The position numbers and the translations under genes are program-made. From assembly GCA_913030825.1 (NCBI GenBank), contig CAJWCU010000006.1, positions 1 to 64,000 of the forward strand: a stretch of DNA of 64,000 nt. The letters are read 5' to 3'. The stretch's first letter is position 1. Each line of letters begins with the position of its first letter. The notes beneath the pieces were generated by a model. The model was not told the origin of the DNA and searched no databases. It saw only the letters and a list, made by a program, of their open reading frames with translations. The stretch is from an uncultured Rhodospirillaceae bacterium (lineage in GTDB: Bacteria > Pseudomonadota > Alphaproteobacteria > Rhodospirillales > Casp-alpha2). Below are positions 18,856 through 27,990 of the stretch, piece by piece.

Positions 18856-20010
18856 CTACATCGCGCCGACGATCTCGGCCATGCAGGCGGCGATATCCGC
18901 CATATCCTTCGTGCCCAGGTGCGGACCGCAGGGCAGGGCGATGGCGTTGTCCGCAAGGGCCGTCGCACCCCTGAACCCGTCGGCGTCGTACCCGAAACGA
19001 TCGCGGTAATAGGCGAGCCGCCCGATCGGATGCGGGTAATAGACGGACGTTCCGACCCCCTTGGCATTCAGCGCCAACGCGATATCGTTGCGCCGGGATG
19101 CAAGATCGCCGGTCAACAGGGCGATCCCGCAGTAGAAACTGGATTTTAGCCGGTCCTCGGCGCTGTCGAGGACATGAATGCCGTCGATGGCCGTCAGCCC
19201 GCTTTGCAGGGCCCGGAAGTTCTCTTCGCGCTTGCGCATGATCTCCGGCAGGCGCGTCAGCTGCACCCGGCCGAGTGCGGCCTGCATCTCCGACATCCGG
19301 TAGTTCATGCCCAGCCCCTTCACGTCGTAGAGGCCGGGGACCTTCGGGCCGTCGCCTGTGCGGTCGTAGTTGAAGGCGCGGAACTCGCCGATGCGCTTGA
19401 CTGTCTCTGCATTGTTGGAGACCAACATGCCACCCTCGCCGCAGGTGATGTGCTTGACCGGATAAAACGAATAACAGCCCGTGTGCCCGAACAGGCCGAC
19501 GTGCGTGCCGTCGACGCGGGCCTCGACGGCGAGCGCGCAGTCCTCGACCACCAACAGTCCGTGTTTGTCGGCCAGTGCCATGACGGCGACCATGTCCATG
19601 GGAATACCGACGTAGTGAACCACACCGATGGCTTTGGTCTTCGGCGTGATCTTCGCGGCCAAATCGTCCATGTCCATGTTGCCGGACGTCAGTTCGGCAT
19701 CGACGAAGATGGGGGTCGCGCCGGTCAAGGCGACCGCATGGGCCGTCGCGACATGGGTCATCGCCGGCAGAAGGACTTCGTCACCGGGGCCGACACCGGC
19801 GTCGATCCAACTGAGATGCAGGGACGCCATGCAGCTTGAGGTCGAGACGGCGAAGCCGCCACCCATCATCTCCGCGAAGCCTTCCTCGAACGCGTGGCAA
19901 TTGGGGCCGTGGGTCAGGATATGCCCGGACAGCACCTCCATCACCGCGTCGCGTTCCATGTCTTCGATCCAGGGGCGGCCGAAGGGGATATCCAGTTTCG
20001 CTTCAGTCAT
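18856..20010 (-). CDS. DegT/DnrJ/EryC1/StrS family PLP aminotransferase (second copy)
   Basis: A 384-residue sugar aminotransferase of the PseC/LegC-like type: K186 in SFYPVKHITCGEGG forms the PLP Schiff base, D157 in VEDCALA contacts the pyridine ring and VSTSSCMASLHLS binds phosphate. The YPVKHITCGEGG form is the classical UDP-4-keto-amino-sugar type and differs from the first copy's FHKHIHTGEGG, so two different amination steps are likely. It is coupled to the preceding Gfo/Idh gene by a 4-base overlap. No adjacent canonical 4,6-dehydratase is visible to supply a 4-keto substrate. Confidence 0.86.
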   Translation of the reverse strand: MTEAKLDIPFGRPWIEDMERDAVMEVLSGHILTHGPNCHAFEEGFAEMMGGGFAVSTSSCMASLHLSWIDAGVGPGDEVLLPAMTHVATAHAVALTGATPIFVDAELTSGNMDMDDLAAKITPKTKAIGVVHYVGIPMDMVAVMALADKHGLLVVEDCALAVEARVDGTHVGLFGHTGCYSFYPVKHITCGEGGMLVSNNAETVKRIGEFRAFNYDRTGDGPKVPGLYDVKGLGMNYRMSEMQAALGRVQLTRLPEIMRKREENFRALQSGLTAIDGIHVLDSAEDRLKSSFYCGIALLTGDLASRRNDIALALNAKGVGTSVYYPHPIGRLAYYRDRFGYDADGFRGATALADNAIALPCGPHLGTKDMADIAACMAEIVGAM

Positions 20011-21047
20011 GGCTGTTGTCCTGTCTTGTCGTTCGACGACGTGTAGGTGGTGGGCCGGATGTTTTGGGGGGCGCCGTCGGCATGAGCCTTGTCGGCGGCG
20101 GCCAGGACGCGGATCAGATCGAATTCCCGTTCCGCCTCTCGGGTCGGGTCGTCTCCGTTTCGGATTGCCTGGATGAAACCGGGGATCAATATGCCTTTAC
20201 CGTCGGGTAGGGGGGCGAGGTCCAGTGCCTCCGCCGTCGCGCCGTCCCGGCGGTCACGAAAAAGGCGGGGGCCCTGATCGTCGTAGATGAACGTTGCCTT
20301 GGTGCCGAAGACCCGTATCACATGATGGTGCGGATGGACGCAGCCGAAGTTCGCGGTGATCCGCCCGACCGCGCCCGATGCGAACGAAAACGTCGAGGCC
20401 ATGAAATCGTCATATCGAAAGCCGGTGTCCCGCGTCGCGATGTTGGTGCCCGTGCATGCGACCGAGTTCGGTGTTTCGCCCATCAGCCAGAGCATCAGGT
20501 CGATGATATGCACGCCGCCGCCTTCCATGACGGAATAATCGGGCACGTCCTTGCGCCATCCTTCGGTGATCTTTTCCAGGCGGCCGTACAGATAGTCGCC
20601 GTCGAAGGCATAGATGTCGCCGAATTCGCCGGCTGCGATGGCCTGCTTGAGCCAGACGTAGACGGCCGCCCCACGCAGCACCAGGTTGGAGCGAATATGC
20701 GGTTTCCCGGCCTTGATCCAACGGTCTGAGATCTCATCGACTTCCGACGCCGTGCGGCATAACGGCTTTTCGACGAATATGTGCTTGCCGTGGTCCAGCG
20801 CACGGCAAACTTCATCGAAATGCAGGTGGTCGTAGGTCGCGATGGATACGATATCCACGTCGGGTGCGGCGAGAATTTGCTCGTAGCTTTCGGCGGGTTT
20901 GCCTTGGCCCAATTCTTCGGCCAAGTGCTCCGCCTTGGCCATCTCGAGATCGTAGAGCCAGGTCACCTCGCTGTCCGGGTGCTGGGCGAAAGTGCGGGCG
21001 TGTTGTTCGCCGACCCCAAGTCCGATGATGGCGGCCCGAAAGGTCAC
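20007..21047 (-). CDS. Gfo/Idh/MocA family sugar oxidoreductase (second copy)
   Basis: A 346-residue NAD(P)-dependent oxidoreductase. Rossmann motif AAIIGLGVGEQHARTF at the N-terminus, FVEKPLCRTASEVDEI around 93-108 with the family EKP, and GGGVHIIDLMLWLMGE in the C-terminal substrate domain. It starts with GTG overlapping the previous stop (GTGA). Paired directly with an aminotransferase, it could make the keto-sugar that is then aminated, as seen in several amino-sugar pathways; this is inference. Confidence 0.82.
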   Translation of the reverse strand: MTFRAAIIGLGVGEQHARTFAQHPDSEVTWLYDLEMAKAEHLAEELGQGKPAESYEQILAAPDVDIVSIATYDHLHFDEVCRALDHGKHIFVEKPLCRTASEVDEISDRWIKAGKPHIRSNLVLRGAAVYVWLKQAIAAGEFGDIYAFDGDYLYGRLEKITEGWRKDVPDYSVMEGGGVHIIDLMLWLMGETPNSVACTGTNIATRDTGFRYDDFMASTFSFASGAVGRITANFGCVHPHHHVIRVFGTKATFIYDDQGPRLFRDRRDGATAEALDLAPLPDGKGILIPGFIQAIRNGDDPTREAEREFDLIRVLAAADKAHADGAPQNIRPTTYTSSNDKTGQQP

Positions 21048-21946
21048 AGGATTCCCCCCGGTTGGTAGAGACCGGCATCGTATTGCGGCATGAAACGCGC
21101 AAACAGCTCCCGATTGGAGTCTGACATGGAAGCCATGATGGCCGTCGACTGGGTTTCCGTCATCGGCGACTTCCCGGTCGCGTTGAAATGCGCGGCCTCG
21201 CCCTCAGGCACGGCGCCCTCTTCAAGTGATGAGGCCTCGCCCCGATTAAGGCGCAGTTGGGCGTCGAAAAATTCAGGGCGCAGACTGGGATTGACCAACG
21301 GCATGTCGCTCAGCGGAATCGGTGCCGAGACGTTCATTGATCGTTGAAACGCCTCCATGAAATCTTTCGGGGCCCCTTCCTTTGCGGGGTGAAGCTCTCT
21401 GTCGAAGGGGATGACGGTGACCGCATCTTCCCCGAATGCCGATGCGAAGGCTTCGGCCACGGCCAGCCAGTTCAACCGATGTACAGGGAAATCGGCGACA
21501 TAAGTGGCGAAATCTGTCGTTCCGCCGTTCTGCAAATGCAGTCCGTACATGGACACAACATACCGTGCCTGATGGCGGACCAGAAGAATGATCCGAACGT
21601 CGAACCCGTTCAGCAGGCGGGTGAGGAACGGTGCGCGGTCAAGGTATGGCAGCGGATGACCGGCCTGATCGTCGATGCCCGTCAAACCTTCGTCACTCGT
21701 GAAAAAGGCAGGGGAATCGTGATGATGCAGTGGCGAAATGTGATAGTCCCACAATAGGCTGAACTGGTCCTCGGTCCATTCCGCTAGGGCATAGGCACGC
21801 CGGAATTCCATGCAGAGGCGTTGCAGCGGAAGAATACCGTCGGAACGCAATTGCCGGTAGCCTTCGTGCTTGGGCGAAAAGAAAGCGTGCTCGATCAAGG
21901 TCGAGGCACAGCGCGGCAAGCCGACATGAAGGTAGAAGGGGTTCAA
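21044..21946 (-). CDS. Sulfotransferase-like P-loop protein
   Basis: A 300-residue protein with sulfotransferase hallmarks: the 5'-phosphosulfate loop appears as HVGLPRCASTLIE near residue 7, and the 3'-phosphate segment as VRIILLVRHQARYVVSMYG near 120. The Lys usual in the PSB loop is Arg here. It could sulfate a sugar or only resemble PAPS-binding proteins. The start is a TTG at 21946, eight bases after AGGAG; the longer frame to 22024 overlaps the upstream gene and lacks family similarity. It overlaps the Gfo/Idh gene by four bases. Confidence 0.66.
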   Translation of the reverse strand: MNPFYLHVGLPRCASTLIEHAFFSPKHEGYRQLRSDGILPLQRLCMEFRRAYALAEWTEDQFSLLWDYHISPLHHHDSPAFFTSDEGLTGIDDQAGHPLPYLDRAPFLTRLLNGFDVRIILLVRHQARYVVSMYGLHLQNGGTTDFATYVADFPVHRLNWLAVAEAFASAFGEDAVTVIPFDRELHPAKEGAPKDFMEAFQRSMNVSAPIPLSDMPLVNPSLRPEFFDAQLRLNRGEASSLEEGAVPEGEAAHFNATGKSPMTETQSTAIMASMSDSNRELFARFMPQYDAGLYQPGGIL

Positions 21947-21998
21947 CCTAGTCGCTCCTGATCGCCTCGCTGAGGTTCCATTTGGCGCCGACCGCGGC

Positions 21999-22733
21999 CT
22001 AACTCGCCGGCGCGGAGGATACACGGTAGGTCGGGTCGAACAATTCGGGGCGCCGCTCGGCCAGTCCCTCCAGTTCGGCGACTCCGAACGTCGGATTGTC
22101 GGGGTAGAGGATGTCGAAGATTTCCGTGATCCGCCGATAATCGTGTTGGGTATCCAGCAGGCATTTGAGATTCGTGCGGTCGGGTTGGCGGCGCAATTCG
22201 AGGATCGGAAACCGTTCGGGTTGACGGAGGAAGAACGGCATCAGGTTCTCGCGTTCGTACATGTCGTCGGTCTCTGCGTCCAAGGCGCGGAGGGCATCGA
22301 CGCGAAGGATGTGGCTTTCGACCCCTTCAGGATAGCCGGAATCATTCGGGTAATGGGCCCAGGCGGCGCCCGTCGCCAGGGCGGCCTGGAGCAGTCCGGT
22401 GGCGAGATCGGGGTCGGTCACCGGGCAGTCTCCCCACATGCGGACGATCACATCGGCGCCGGTCAGGTCCGCCGCCATCAGAAAGCGGGTGACGAGATCA
22501 TCGTCGGGGCCGCGCACGACGTTGATCTTCGGATAACCGGCGGCGGCTTCCTCAAGCGGATCGTTCGCTTCGCCCGTCGGGATCGCCAGCACCAAGTCGT
22601 CGACGCCGCGGATGCGTAGTGCGCGGTCGAACAGGTGGTGCATGACGGGCCGCCCGGCCAGCGGCAGGATCGCCTTTCGTGCCAGGCGGATCGAGGTCAA
22701 TCGCGCCTGAATGACGCCCGTAACCTTGGTCAT
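21999..22733 (-). CDS. SpsF/NeuA-like cytidylyltransferase (third of three)
   Basis: A 244-residue member of the SpsF/CMP-sugar synthetase family: GVIQARLTSIRLARKAILPLAGRPVMHHLFDR at the N-terminus (RLARK in place of RLPGK), VIVRMWGDCPVTDPDLATG in the metal site and TDDMYERENLMPFFLRQPERFPIL in the acceptor lobe. It lies close to the NeuB synthase, so it is the best candidate in the window for the CMP-nonulosonate step. ATG 22733 follows AAGGAG by ten bases and sets the start. Confidence 0.74.
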   Translation of the reverse strand: MTKVTGVIQARLTSIRLARKAILPLAGRPVMHHLFDRALRIRGVDDLVLAIPTGEANDPLEEAAAGYPKINVVRGPDDDLVTRFLMAADLTGADVIVRMWGDCPVTDPDLATGLLQAALATGAAWAHYPNDSGYPEGVESHILRVDALRALDAETDDMYERENLMPFFLRQPERFPILELRRQPDRTNLKCLLDTQHDYRRITEIFDILYPDNPTFGVAELEGLAERRPELFDPTYRVSSAPAS

Positions 22734-22767
22734 GATCGGATCGCTCCTTCGATGGAGGCTGAAAACA

Positions 22768-24624
22768 TCATTGGACTTCAACACCTTGTTGGTCGAGGAA
22801 AATGCGCGCGGAGATGAAGCTGAACAGGAACTTGGAAAAGCTGTTCGACGTCATGTCGTCGTCCAGGAAGGCCGTGAACTTGTCGCGGTCGATGAGGTCG
22901 AAGATCGGCCCGGGTGCGAGTAGCCGGTCGCGGGTTTCCGGGTTGCCGCGGTCGACGAGGGAATTGATCGAGGCATTGAAGCCGCGTTTGCGTTTGTCCA
23001 AACGGACCGCGTCCGGCACCAATCCTTCGCCCGATTGCCGCAGGAGCCATTTGGCGAAACCATGCCCCATCAGATATTCCGACGGCACATTGAAAAGAAA
23101 CTCGGTGAGGTGTCGGTCGAGGAACGGCGAACGGTTCTCGACCGACCAGCGCATGGAGTTGCAATCGTCCTCATGCAGCAGGACGGGGACGGCTTCGGCG
23201 AAAAGCTCGTTCATCATGCGGTTGCGCAGCAACTCCCGCGTGAATTCCGTTTCGTGGAAATCTTCATGAAACGGGCGGGCGAGCAGACTTTCGAAGACGT
23301 CCTGGTCCAACGTGATATGGCCGCGCTGATCCGGGTCGCGGACAAAGGTCATGGGATCCTGGAGCAGGGGGTTCTGTACATGCGCGCCGAACCCACCTTT
23401 CCAATCGGCGAGCAGGGTTTCGAAATCGACGGAGGGGTCGATCTGCGACCGCCGCCACATCTGCGCCAACCACATCGAGTAGTGATCGTAATACCCGGTA
23501 TAGATTTCGTCGGCACCGGAGCCGGATACGGCGACCTTGTACCCGGCGTCGTGGATCGCCTGCGACAGAAAGGAATGGACGTAGTAGCTGATCGTCGCGA
23601 CCGGCGCATCGTGGTATGCGATCAGGTCATCCATCCGTTCGAAAAACCCGTCCGGCGACGTATGGGTGACGTGATGGTCGCAGTTCAGGGCATCGACCAT
23701 GGTCTTGATGTTGGCGCTTTCGTCATAACGTTCGTCGCTGTCGATGATCGAAAAGCAATGGATGTCGGCGCCCAGTTTCTTGGCCGCGATCGCCGACAAG
23801 GTCGCGGAATCGACGCCTCCCGACAGGCAGAACGCGACCGGCACGTCCGCCCGCAGGCGCAATTCAACGGATCGGAACAATCGCTCGCGGGCTTCTTCCA
23901 ACGCGTCCGCCGCCGACATGGGGCGCGGAATGTGTTTCAGCTGCCAATAGAATTCGGGTTGATGCAGGGCCGGGGACGTGAGCGTCAAATAGGTCGACGG
24001 CGGTAATTCGAAGACACCGTCAAAGAAGGTGTCGCCGGACTTGTACAGCGATTTGTAACCGAGCGTCAGATAGCGCAACACCTGTGTCTCATTGACCGCG
24101 GGACGGGCGCCGGCCAAGGCAGCCAGGGTTTTGATCTCGGACGCGAAATACAGCGTTCCGTCTTTGGGCCAGAGATAAAGAGGTTTTTCCCCGAACCGGT
24201 CGCGGCACAGCGTCAGCGTCCCGGCCCGGGTATCGATCAGGGCGAAGGCCCACATGCCTTCCATCCGGTCGAGCGCCGCCGGGCCCCATTGCCGCCATGC
24301 GGCCAGCAGCACTTCCGTGTCCGAGGTCGTCTCGAACGCATGGCCCAGGGATTCCAGTTCGGCCTTCAACTCCAGGTAATTGTATATCTCGCCGTTGTAG
24401 GCGACGGTCAGTCCGTCGCGTTCCAACGGTTGATTGGCGCGCGGGTCCAAATCGATGATCGACAAGCGCGTATGCAGCAAGGCCGCCTGCTGACCGTCGG
24501 CGCCGAGCGCCAATACTTGGTGGCCCGAAGCATCGGGCCCGCGCCGATCCATGGTCCGCAGAGCGTTTTCGATGCGCCCTGCATCCGGCGCCACCTGGCC
24601 GAGAGTTCCTGCGATACCGCACAT
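22768..24624 (-). CDS. asnB: Asparagine synthase-like glutamine-dependent amidotransferase
   Basis: A 618-residue AsnB-type enzyme: C2 is the N-terminal nucleophile (MCGIAG), with the class II glutaminase domain to about 190 (RGPDASG, YNGEIYNYLEL, SDTEVLLAAW) and a synthetase domain with PP-loop SGGVDS at 268-273. Such enzymes in polysaccharide loci often amidate uronic or aldonic carboxyls rather than making free asparagine. With a NeuB-type sugar acid pathway next to it, amidation of a sugar carboxyl is plausible but unproven. It lies 10 bases after the formyltransferase-like gene. Confidence 0.83.
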   Translation of the reverse strand: MCGIAGTLGQVAPDAGRIENALRTMDRRGPDASGHQVLALGADGQQAALLHTRLSIIDLDPRANQPLERDGLTVAYNGEIYNYLELKAELESLGHAFETTSDTEVLLAAWRQWGPAALDRMEGMWAFALIDTRAGTLTLCRDRFGEKPLYLWPKDGTLYFASEIKTLAALAGARPAVNETQVLRYLTLGYKSLYKSGDTFFDGVFELPPSTYLTLTSPALHQPEFYWQLKHIPRPMSAADALEEARERLFRSVELRLRADVPVAFCLSGGVDSATLSAIAAKKLGADIHCFSIIDSDERYDESANIKTMVDALNCDHHVTHTSPDGFFERMDDLIAYHDAPVATISYYVHSFLSQAIHDAGYKVAVSGSGADEIYTGYYDHYSMWLAQMWRRSQIDPSVDFETLLADWKGGFGAHVQNPLLQDPMTFVRDPDQRGHITLDQDVFESLLARPFHEDFHETEFTRELLRNRMMNELFAEAVPVLLHEDDCNSMRWSVENRSPFLDRHLTEFLFNVPSEYLMGHGFAKWLLRQSGEGLVPDAVRLDKRKRGFNASINSLVDRGNPETRDRLLAPGPIFDLIDRDKFTAFLDDDMTSNSFSKFLFSFISARIFLDQQGVEVQ

Positions 24625-24634
24625 GACGAAGACC

Positions 24635-25348
24635 TCAAGAAGCGCCTTCGGCGCGTTGAGTGAAGCGGGAAATGCAATAGTCCTTCAGCGCCGCCGGCAT
24701 CGGGGAATAGAGTTTGCCTTGTCGGTGCAGCTGGTTAACCGAGAGCATCCCGCCGTTCGCGAAGTAGTGCAGGGCCTTCATCGCACCGGTGATACAAGTA
24801 TCGGTGGTCGCGCGGCGAAGTTCGCGGAGCGCCATGCCGGCCGGAATATCCGGCCGCGCCGCGAATAGAACAGGCCCGGTGTTGACCTCGGCGGCGGCTT
24901 GCTGGACGACGCATTCCAATCTGTTTTCCTCACCGTGATAGGTTGCCCAAAGGTGGACGTCCTCTCCCCGGTAATCCTGGGGGTCTGCCCCGTGCAATAC
25001 GATCATGCGGGTTCCCATGAGGTCCCGGGGCGCCGTACCGACCGGCCCACCGTCCAAAACGATTGCGACGTCGGTGCCAGATGCCCGAAGGGTCTCGGCA
25101 ACGCCGTCTTCGGTCATATCCAAGACCGGAGCAACGGAGGCGAAATCGCCAAGACCGGGGGATGTGCCCCCGAACCAGGTCTCCGATTCATATGCCGTTT
25201 GTTCGGCATCGAACGGGTGGGATGTTTCAAAAGGCAACGACGGAACCTTCGTTCGAACGATGATGGCGGCAAGGTCATAGGTCTCGGCTAACACCTGGGC
25301 GCACCGGCGGGCAGGGGGACCGTCTGTCGTGAGAAGTGCGACCCGCAT
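24635..25348 (-). CDS. Formyltransferase-like protein with altered catalytic residues
   Basis: A 237-residue protein of the formyl_trans_N fold: MRVALLTTDGPPARRCAQVL at the start and VLHGADPQDYRGEDVHLWA near 117-135, equivalent to the NxHxSLLPxxRG...WA signature. H119, R127 and G128 are kept. The catalytic Asn is V117, and the Asp of the later DTG motif is N156 (EVNTG). Sugar N-formyltransferases normally keep all three catalytic residues, so this may be inactive, have shifted chemistry or use another acyl donor. It sits 6 bases after neuB, so it belongs to the same transcript. Confidence 0.6.
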   Translation of the reverse strand: MRVALLTTDGPPARRCAQVLAETYDLAAIIVRTKVPSLPFETSHPFDAEQTAYESETWFGGTSPGLGDFASVAPVLDMTEDGVAETLRASGTDVAIVLDGGPVGTAPRDLMGTRMIVLHGADPQDYRGEDVHLWATYHGEENRLECVVQQAAAEVNTGPVLFAARPDIPAGMALRELRRATTDTCITGAMKALHYFANGGMLSVNQLHRQGKLYSPMPAALKDYCISRFTQRAEGAS

Positions 25349-25354
25349 GGCGCG

Positions 25355-26362
25355 TCACATCTCTTCCAGATGACCGAATTGGATCAGGTCACCTTGCGTC
25401 ACGTCCCTGTTCAGGCGGCGGTTCAGCACCTCGTTCTCGCGCCCGGGCGGAATGCCTTCTCCCGGGCGAACCCAGACGATGTCGTCGATGGCGAGGACAT
25501 GGCCCGCCGCAAGGTCTCGTCCGGCGGCGATCGATCGGCGGACCGGCGTCACCAGGTCCCGTTCACAGGCCATGGTACCCAGCTGCCCGTCGCCGGTCAT
25601 GTCCTCCACCGCGCGGATGCGGCGCACGAGTGTGGCCATGTCGTCCGGGTCGGCGGACAGTTGATGATCGCGGAAATCGGAATAGTCGTTGGCCAGGGTG
25701 AAATGCTTCTCGACGATACGGGCCCCCATGGCGACGGCCGCCACGGCGGCGTCGAGCCCCATGGTGTGGTCCGAATACCCGATCGTCTGATTCGGGAAGG
25801 CGGCTTTCAGAGACGCAATGGCGCCAAGGTTGGCTTGCTCCGGCGGCGCCGGATAGCTGACGATACAATGAAGCAGGGCAAGCTCGCCCGCGATATTTCC
25901 GGCGGCCCAACGGCCATTGACACGCGAGACGGCTTCCTGGATTTCGTCCTGTCCCGAAATCCCGGTCGAGATGATCATCGGTTTGCCGCTGTCCGCGCAG
26001 CACTCGATCAACGGCCAAAAGGTATTGTCGCCGGAGGCGATCTTGATCGCGTCGACGATGGTCGCAAGGAAACGGGCGCTCTCGAGGTCCAGGGGCGTGG
26101 AAAAGAACATCAAGCCCTTTGCCCGGGCGCGTTCGGCCAGTTCCGCGAAATCGTCGAACGAAAGTTGAAACTGTTTCAGGCGCGCGATCCGGGCGGGATC
26201 GACGGGGGATGTGAATTTCTCGGTGATGAAGGTTTGGAATTTGACGACGTCGACGCCGGTTTCCGCGGCGCGATCGACCATTTCCCGTGCGGCGCCCATG
26301 TCGCCTTCGTGATTGTTGCCGATCTCGGCAATGATCAAAGTTCGGTCACGGTTGGTGAACAC
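25355..26362 (-). CDS. neuB: N-acetylneuraminate synthase family protein (NeuB/PseI/LegI)
   Basis: A 335-residue aldolase-type synthase that condenses phosphoenolpyruvate with an N-acyl hexosamine to give a nine-carbon sugar acid. IIAEIGNNHEGD at the N-terminus, VVKFQTF, the metal/PEP region IGYSDHTMGL, and EKHFTL are diagnostic. A C-terminal SAF (antifreeze-like) domain, about 275-335, includes RRSIAAGRDLAAGHVLAIDDI and closes the active site of the partner subunit. The GTG at 26362 (GGAG seven bases upstream) precedes FTNRDRTLII; the longer frame is untranslated-like leader. It heads the right-hand operon. Neuraminic, legionaminic and pseudaminic types cannot be separated by eye. Confidence 0.9.
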   Translation of the reverse strand: MFTNRDRTLIIAEIGNNHEGDMGAAREMVDRAAETGVDVVKFQTFITEKFTSPVDPARIARLKQFQLSFDDFAELAERARAKGLMFFSTPLDLESARFLATIVDAIKIASGDNTFWPLIECCADSGKPMIISTGISGQDEIQEAVSRVNGRWAAGNIAGELALLHCIVSYPAPPEQANLGAIASLKAAFPNQTIGYSDHTMGLDAAVAAVAMGARIVEKHFTLANDYSDFRDHQLSADPDDMATLVRRIRAVEDMTGDGQLGTMACERDLVTPVRRSIAAGRDLAAGHVLAIDDIVWVRPGEGIPPGRENEVLNRRLNRDVTQGDLIQFGHLEEM

Positions 26363-26553
26363 GCTTTTGCTCCATCGTTTCCGCCTCTCCAGGGACTGGC
26401 GCGTAAGATGCCGTCCGGCGGTATCGCATCGTTTCAAGGTAGGGGCTAAACACTTAATGATCCATTTAGACCGCGCCAAGTGGCCCGGGTTGAATGCGGC
26501 CACTTCCGGGGGATGAGGTTGCTTCGTCCGAAGCGGCGTCTGCCCGTCATATA

Positions 26554-26565
26554 CTGAATATTCAG
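26554..26565. repeat. 12-bp perfect palindrome CTGAATATTCAG
   Basis: It lies in the gap between neuB and the first GSCFA gene, about 77 bases upstream of the latter. A second inverted repeat (AGTGGCC/GGCCACT, 26479-26504) and a CCTG-tcccgg-CAGG hairpin lie on either side. It may be an operator, but no regulator points to it. Confidence 0.35.
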
Positions 26566-26641
26566 ACTTCGCGCTTAGCCTGATGTTGATTGGCCTGTCC
26601 CGGCAGGCCCCGGCGATTCACAGGCGAGTGCAAGCAACGTC

Positions 26642-27946
26642 ATGCAGAAATTTACGGAACCCTTTGTCGTCAATACGATCGACGGCCTTAAGGCGCCGAA
26701 ATCCCAATCGCGCGATTTGTTGATCGATTGGATCTTCGAGGACGAGGACCTGCGCCGTTTCCTGCACCAACAAGGTGCCGAATGCGCCTGGATGCTGTCC
26801 GACCAGAACGCGTTTCTTCAGTTCTTGAAGGTGTCGCTCGACCGGTATTTTGAAAGCGGCGAGGCGACGATTGCCCCGGACGAGCAATATGCCCGCATCG
26901 GCGAATACGCATCGGAGTTCAACAGGATCAGCACTCGGTTCGCGCCCAGCACCAAGCCGAACCCGGAAGCCGTGTTCTGGCCGGACCCGACGCAAGGCGG
27001 GGCGAAGTTGCAGGACGTTCTGCCCGTTGCGGTGACCCACCCGTTCATCGATCACGGATCGCGCATCGGATCCGCCGGCAGTTGCTTCGCCATCGAAATC
27101 GCGCAGAACCTGATGTCGCGTGGGTTCAATTACATCTGCCAGGAAACGACCTACGACGCCGAGACGGAAACCATTGTCATGGGGACGTCCCCGGAGGATC
27201 CGGTCGTCCAGTATTCCTGCCGATGGGGAATTCTGTTCAACACGCCAAGTTTTACCCAGATTGTCGAGAATGCCTTCGGGGTTCGCCCCTTGCCACCGCT
27301 GCTGGTCCGATACGAGCTCGGAAACGAGATCGTCTATCTGGACCCGTATCGCGAAAACGTCATGTTCAAGTCGCCCGATGCCTACATGGTGGAGCGGGAG
27401 AAACATGCCGCCAATACCCGCGCGGTGTTCGAAAACGCCGATGTCTTCGTGATGACCCTGGGGTTGAACGAAGCCTGGCAGTACCTGCCGGACGGCACCT
27501 ATATCTCGCGCAATCCCCGCAATAAGAACCTCAACGGGCTGCTGACGCACCGGACGTTGTCGGTCGAGGAGAACATCGACTATCTGCAGCGCTTCGTCGA
27601 TGTGGTTCGCGCCCACAACCCAAATATCAAATTGGTCGTCACGGTCTCCCCCGTCCCGTTTCTGGCGACCGGGCGGGCGGACGAATACCATGTCATCACC
27701 GCGAACGGCCATTCCAAGGCGGTCCTACGGGTCGCCGCGCAGGAGATTGTCGAGCGCAACGAGAACGTGTTCTATTTCCCGAGCTACGAAGTCGTGACGG
27801 TCTGTTCGCCAGAGATTTGGACCGAAGATCAACGCCACGTACACCCGGATGCCATTCGCCGGGTCATGGCGACGTTCGACGAAATGTTCCTGACGGATGA
27901 AGCCAAGGCGAAAGTCCAAGCCGCGTCTGCGGCCGGGGAAGCCTAG
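26642..27946 (+). CDS. GSCFA-domain protein (first of tandem pair)
   Basis: A 434-residue protein named for the diagnostic GSCFA at 146-150 (SAGSCFAIEIA). GSCFA proteins belong to the SGNH-hydrolase-like superfamily, and the later blocks DVFVMTLGLNEAWQ and VTVSPVPFLATG fit that fold, with a C-terminal HVHPDAIRRVM region. No signal peptide is visible, so it acts in the cytoplasm. The neighbouring copy at 27991 is alike over the whole length. Function is unknown in general; esterase or acyltransferase action on sugars is a reasonable inference in a glycan island. The N-terminal about 100 residues are extra compared with the core domain. Confidence 0.82.
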   Translation: MQKFTEPFVVNTIDGLKAPKSQSRDLLIDWIFEDEDLRRFLHQQGAECAWMLSDQNAFLQFLKVSLDRYFESGEATIAPDEQYARIGEYASEFNRISTRFAPSTKPNPEAVFWPDPTQGGAKLQDVLPVAVTHPFIDHGSRIGSAGSCFAIEIAQNLMSRGFNYICQETTYDAETETIVMGTSPEDPVVQYSCRWGILFNTPSFTQIVENAFGVRPLPPLLVRYELGNEIVYLDPYRENVMFKSPDAYMVEREKHAANTRAVFENADVFVMTLGLNEAWQYLPDGTYISRNPRNKNLNGLLTHRTLSVEENIDYLQRFVDVVRAHNPNIKLVVTVSPVPFLATGRADEYHVITANGHSKAVLRVAAQEIVERNENVFYFPSYEVVTVCSPEIWTEDQRHVHPDAIRRVMATFDEMFLTDEAKAKVQAASAAGEA

Positions 27947-27990
27947 ACCACGCAAGGTCGCGCCACGCGAATTGACAGATTGGATGTGCG

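Noticed and set aside
26397-26411. TGGCGC-N5-ATGCC ahead of the first GSCFA gene
   Set aside because: The -12 element is poor and it lies more than 200 bases from the gene.
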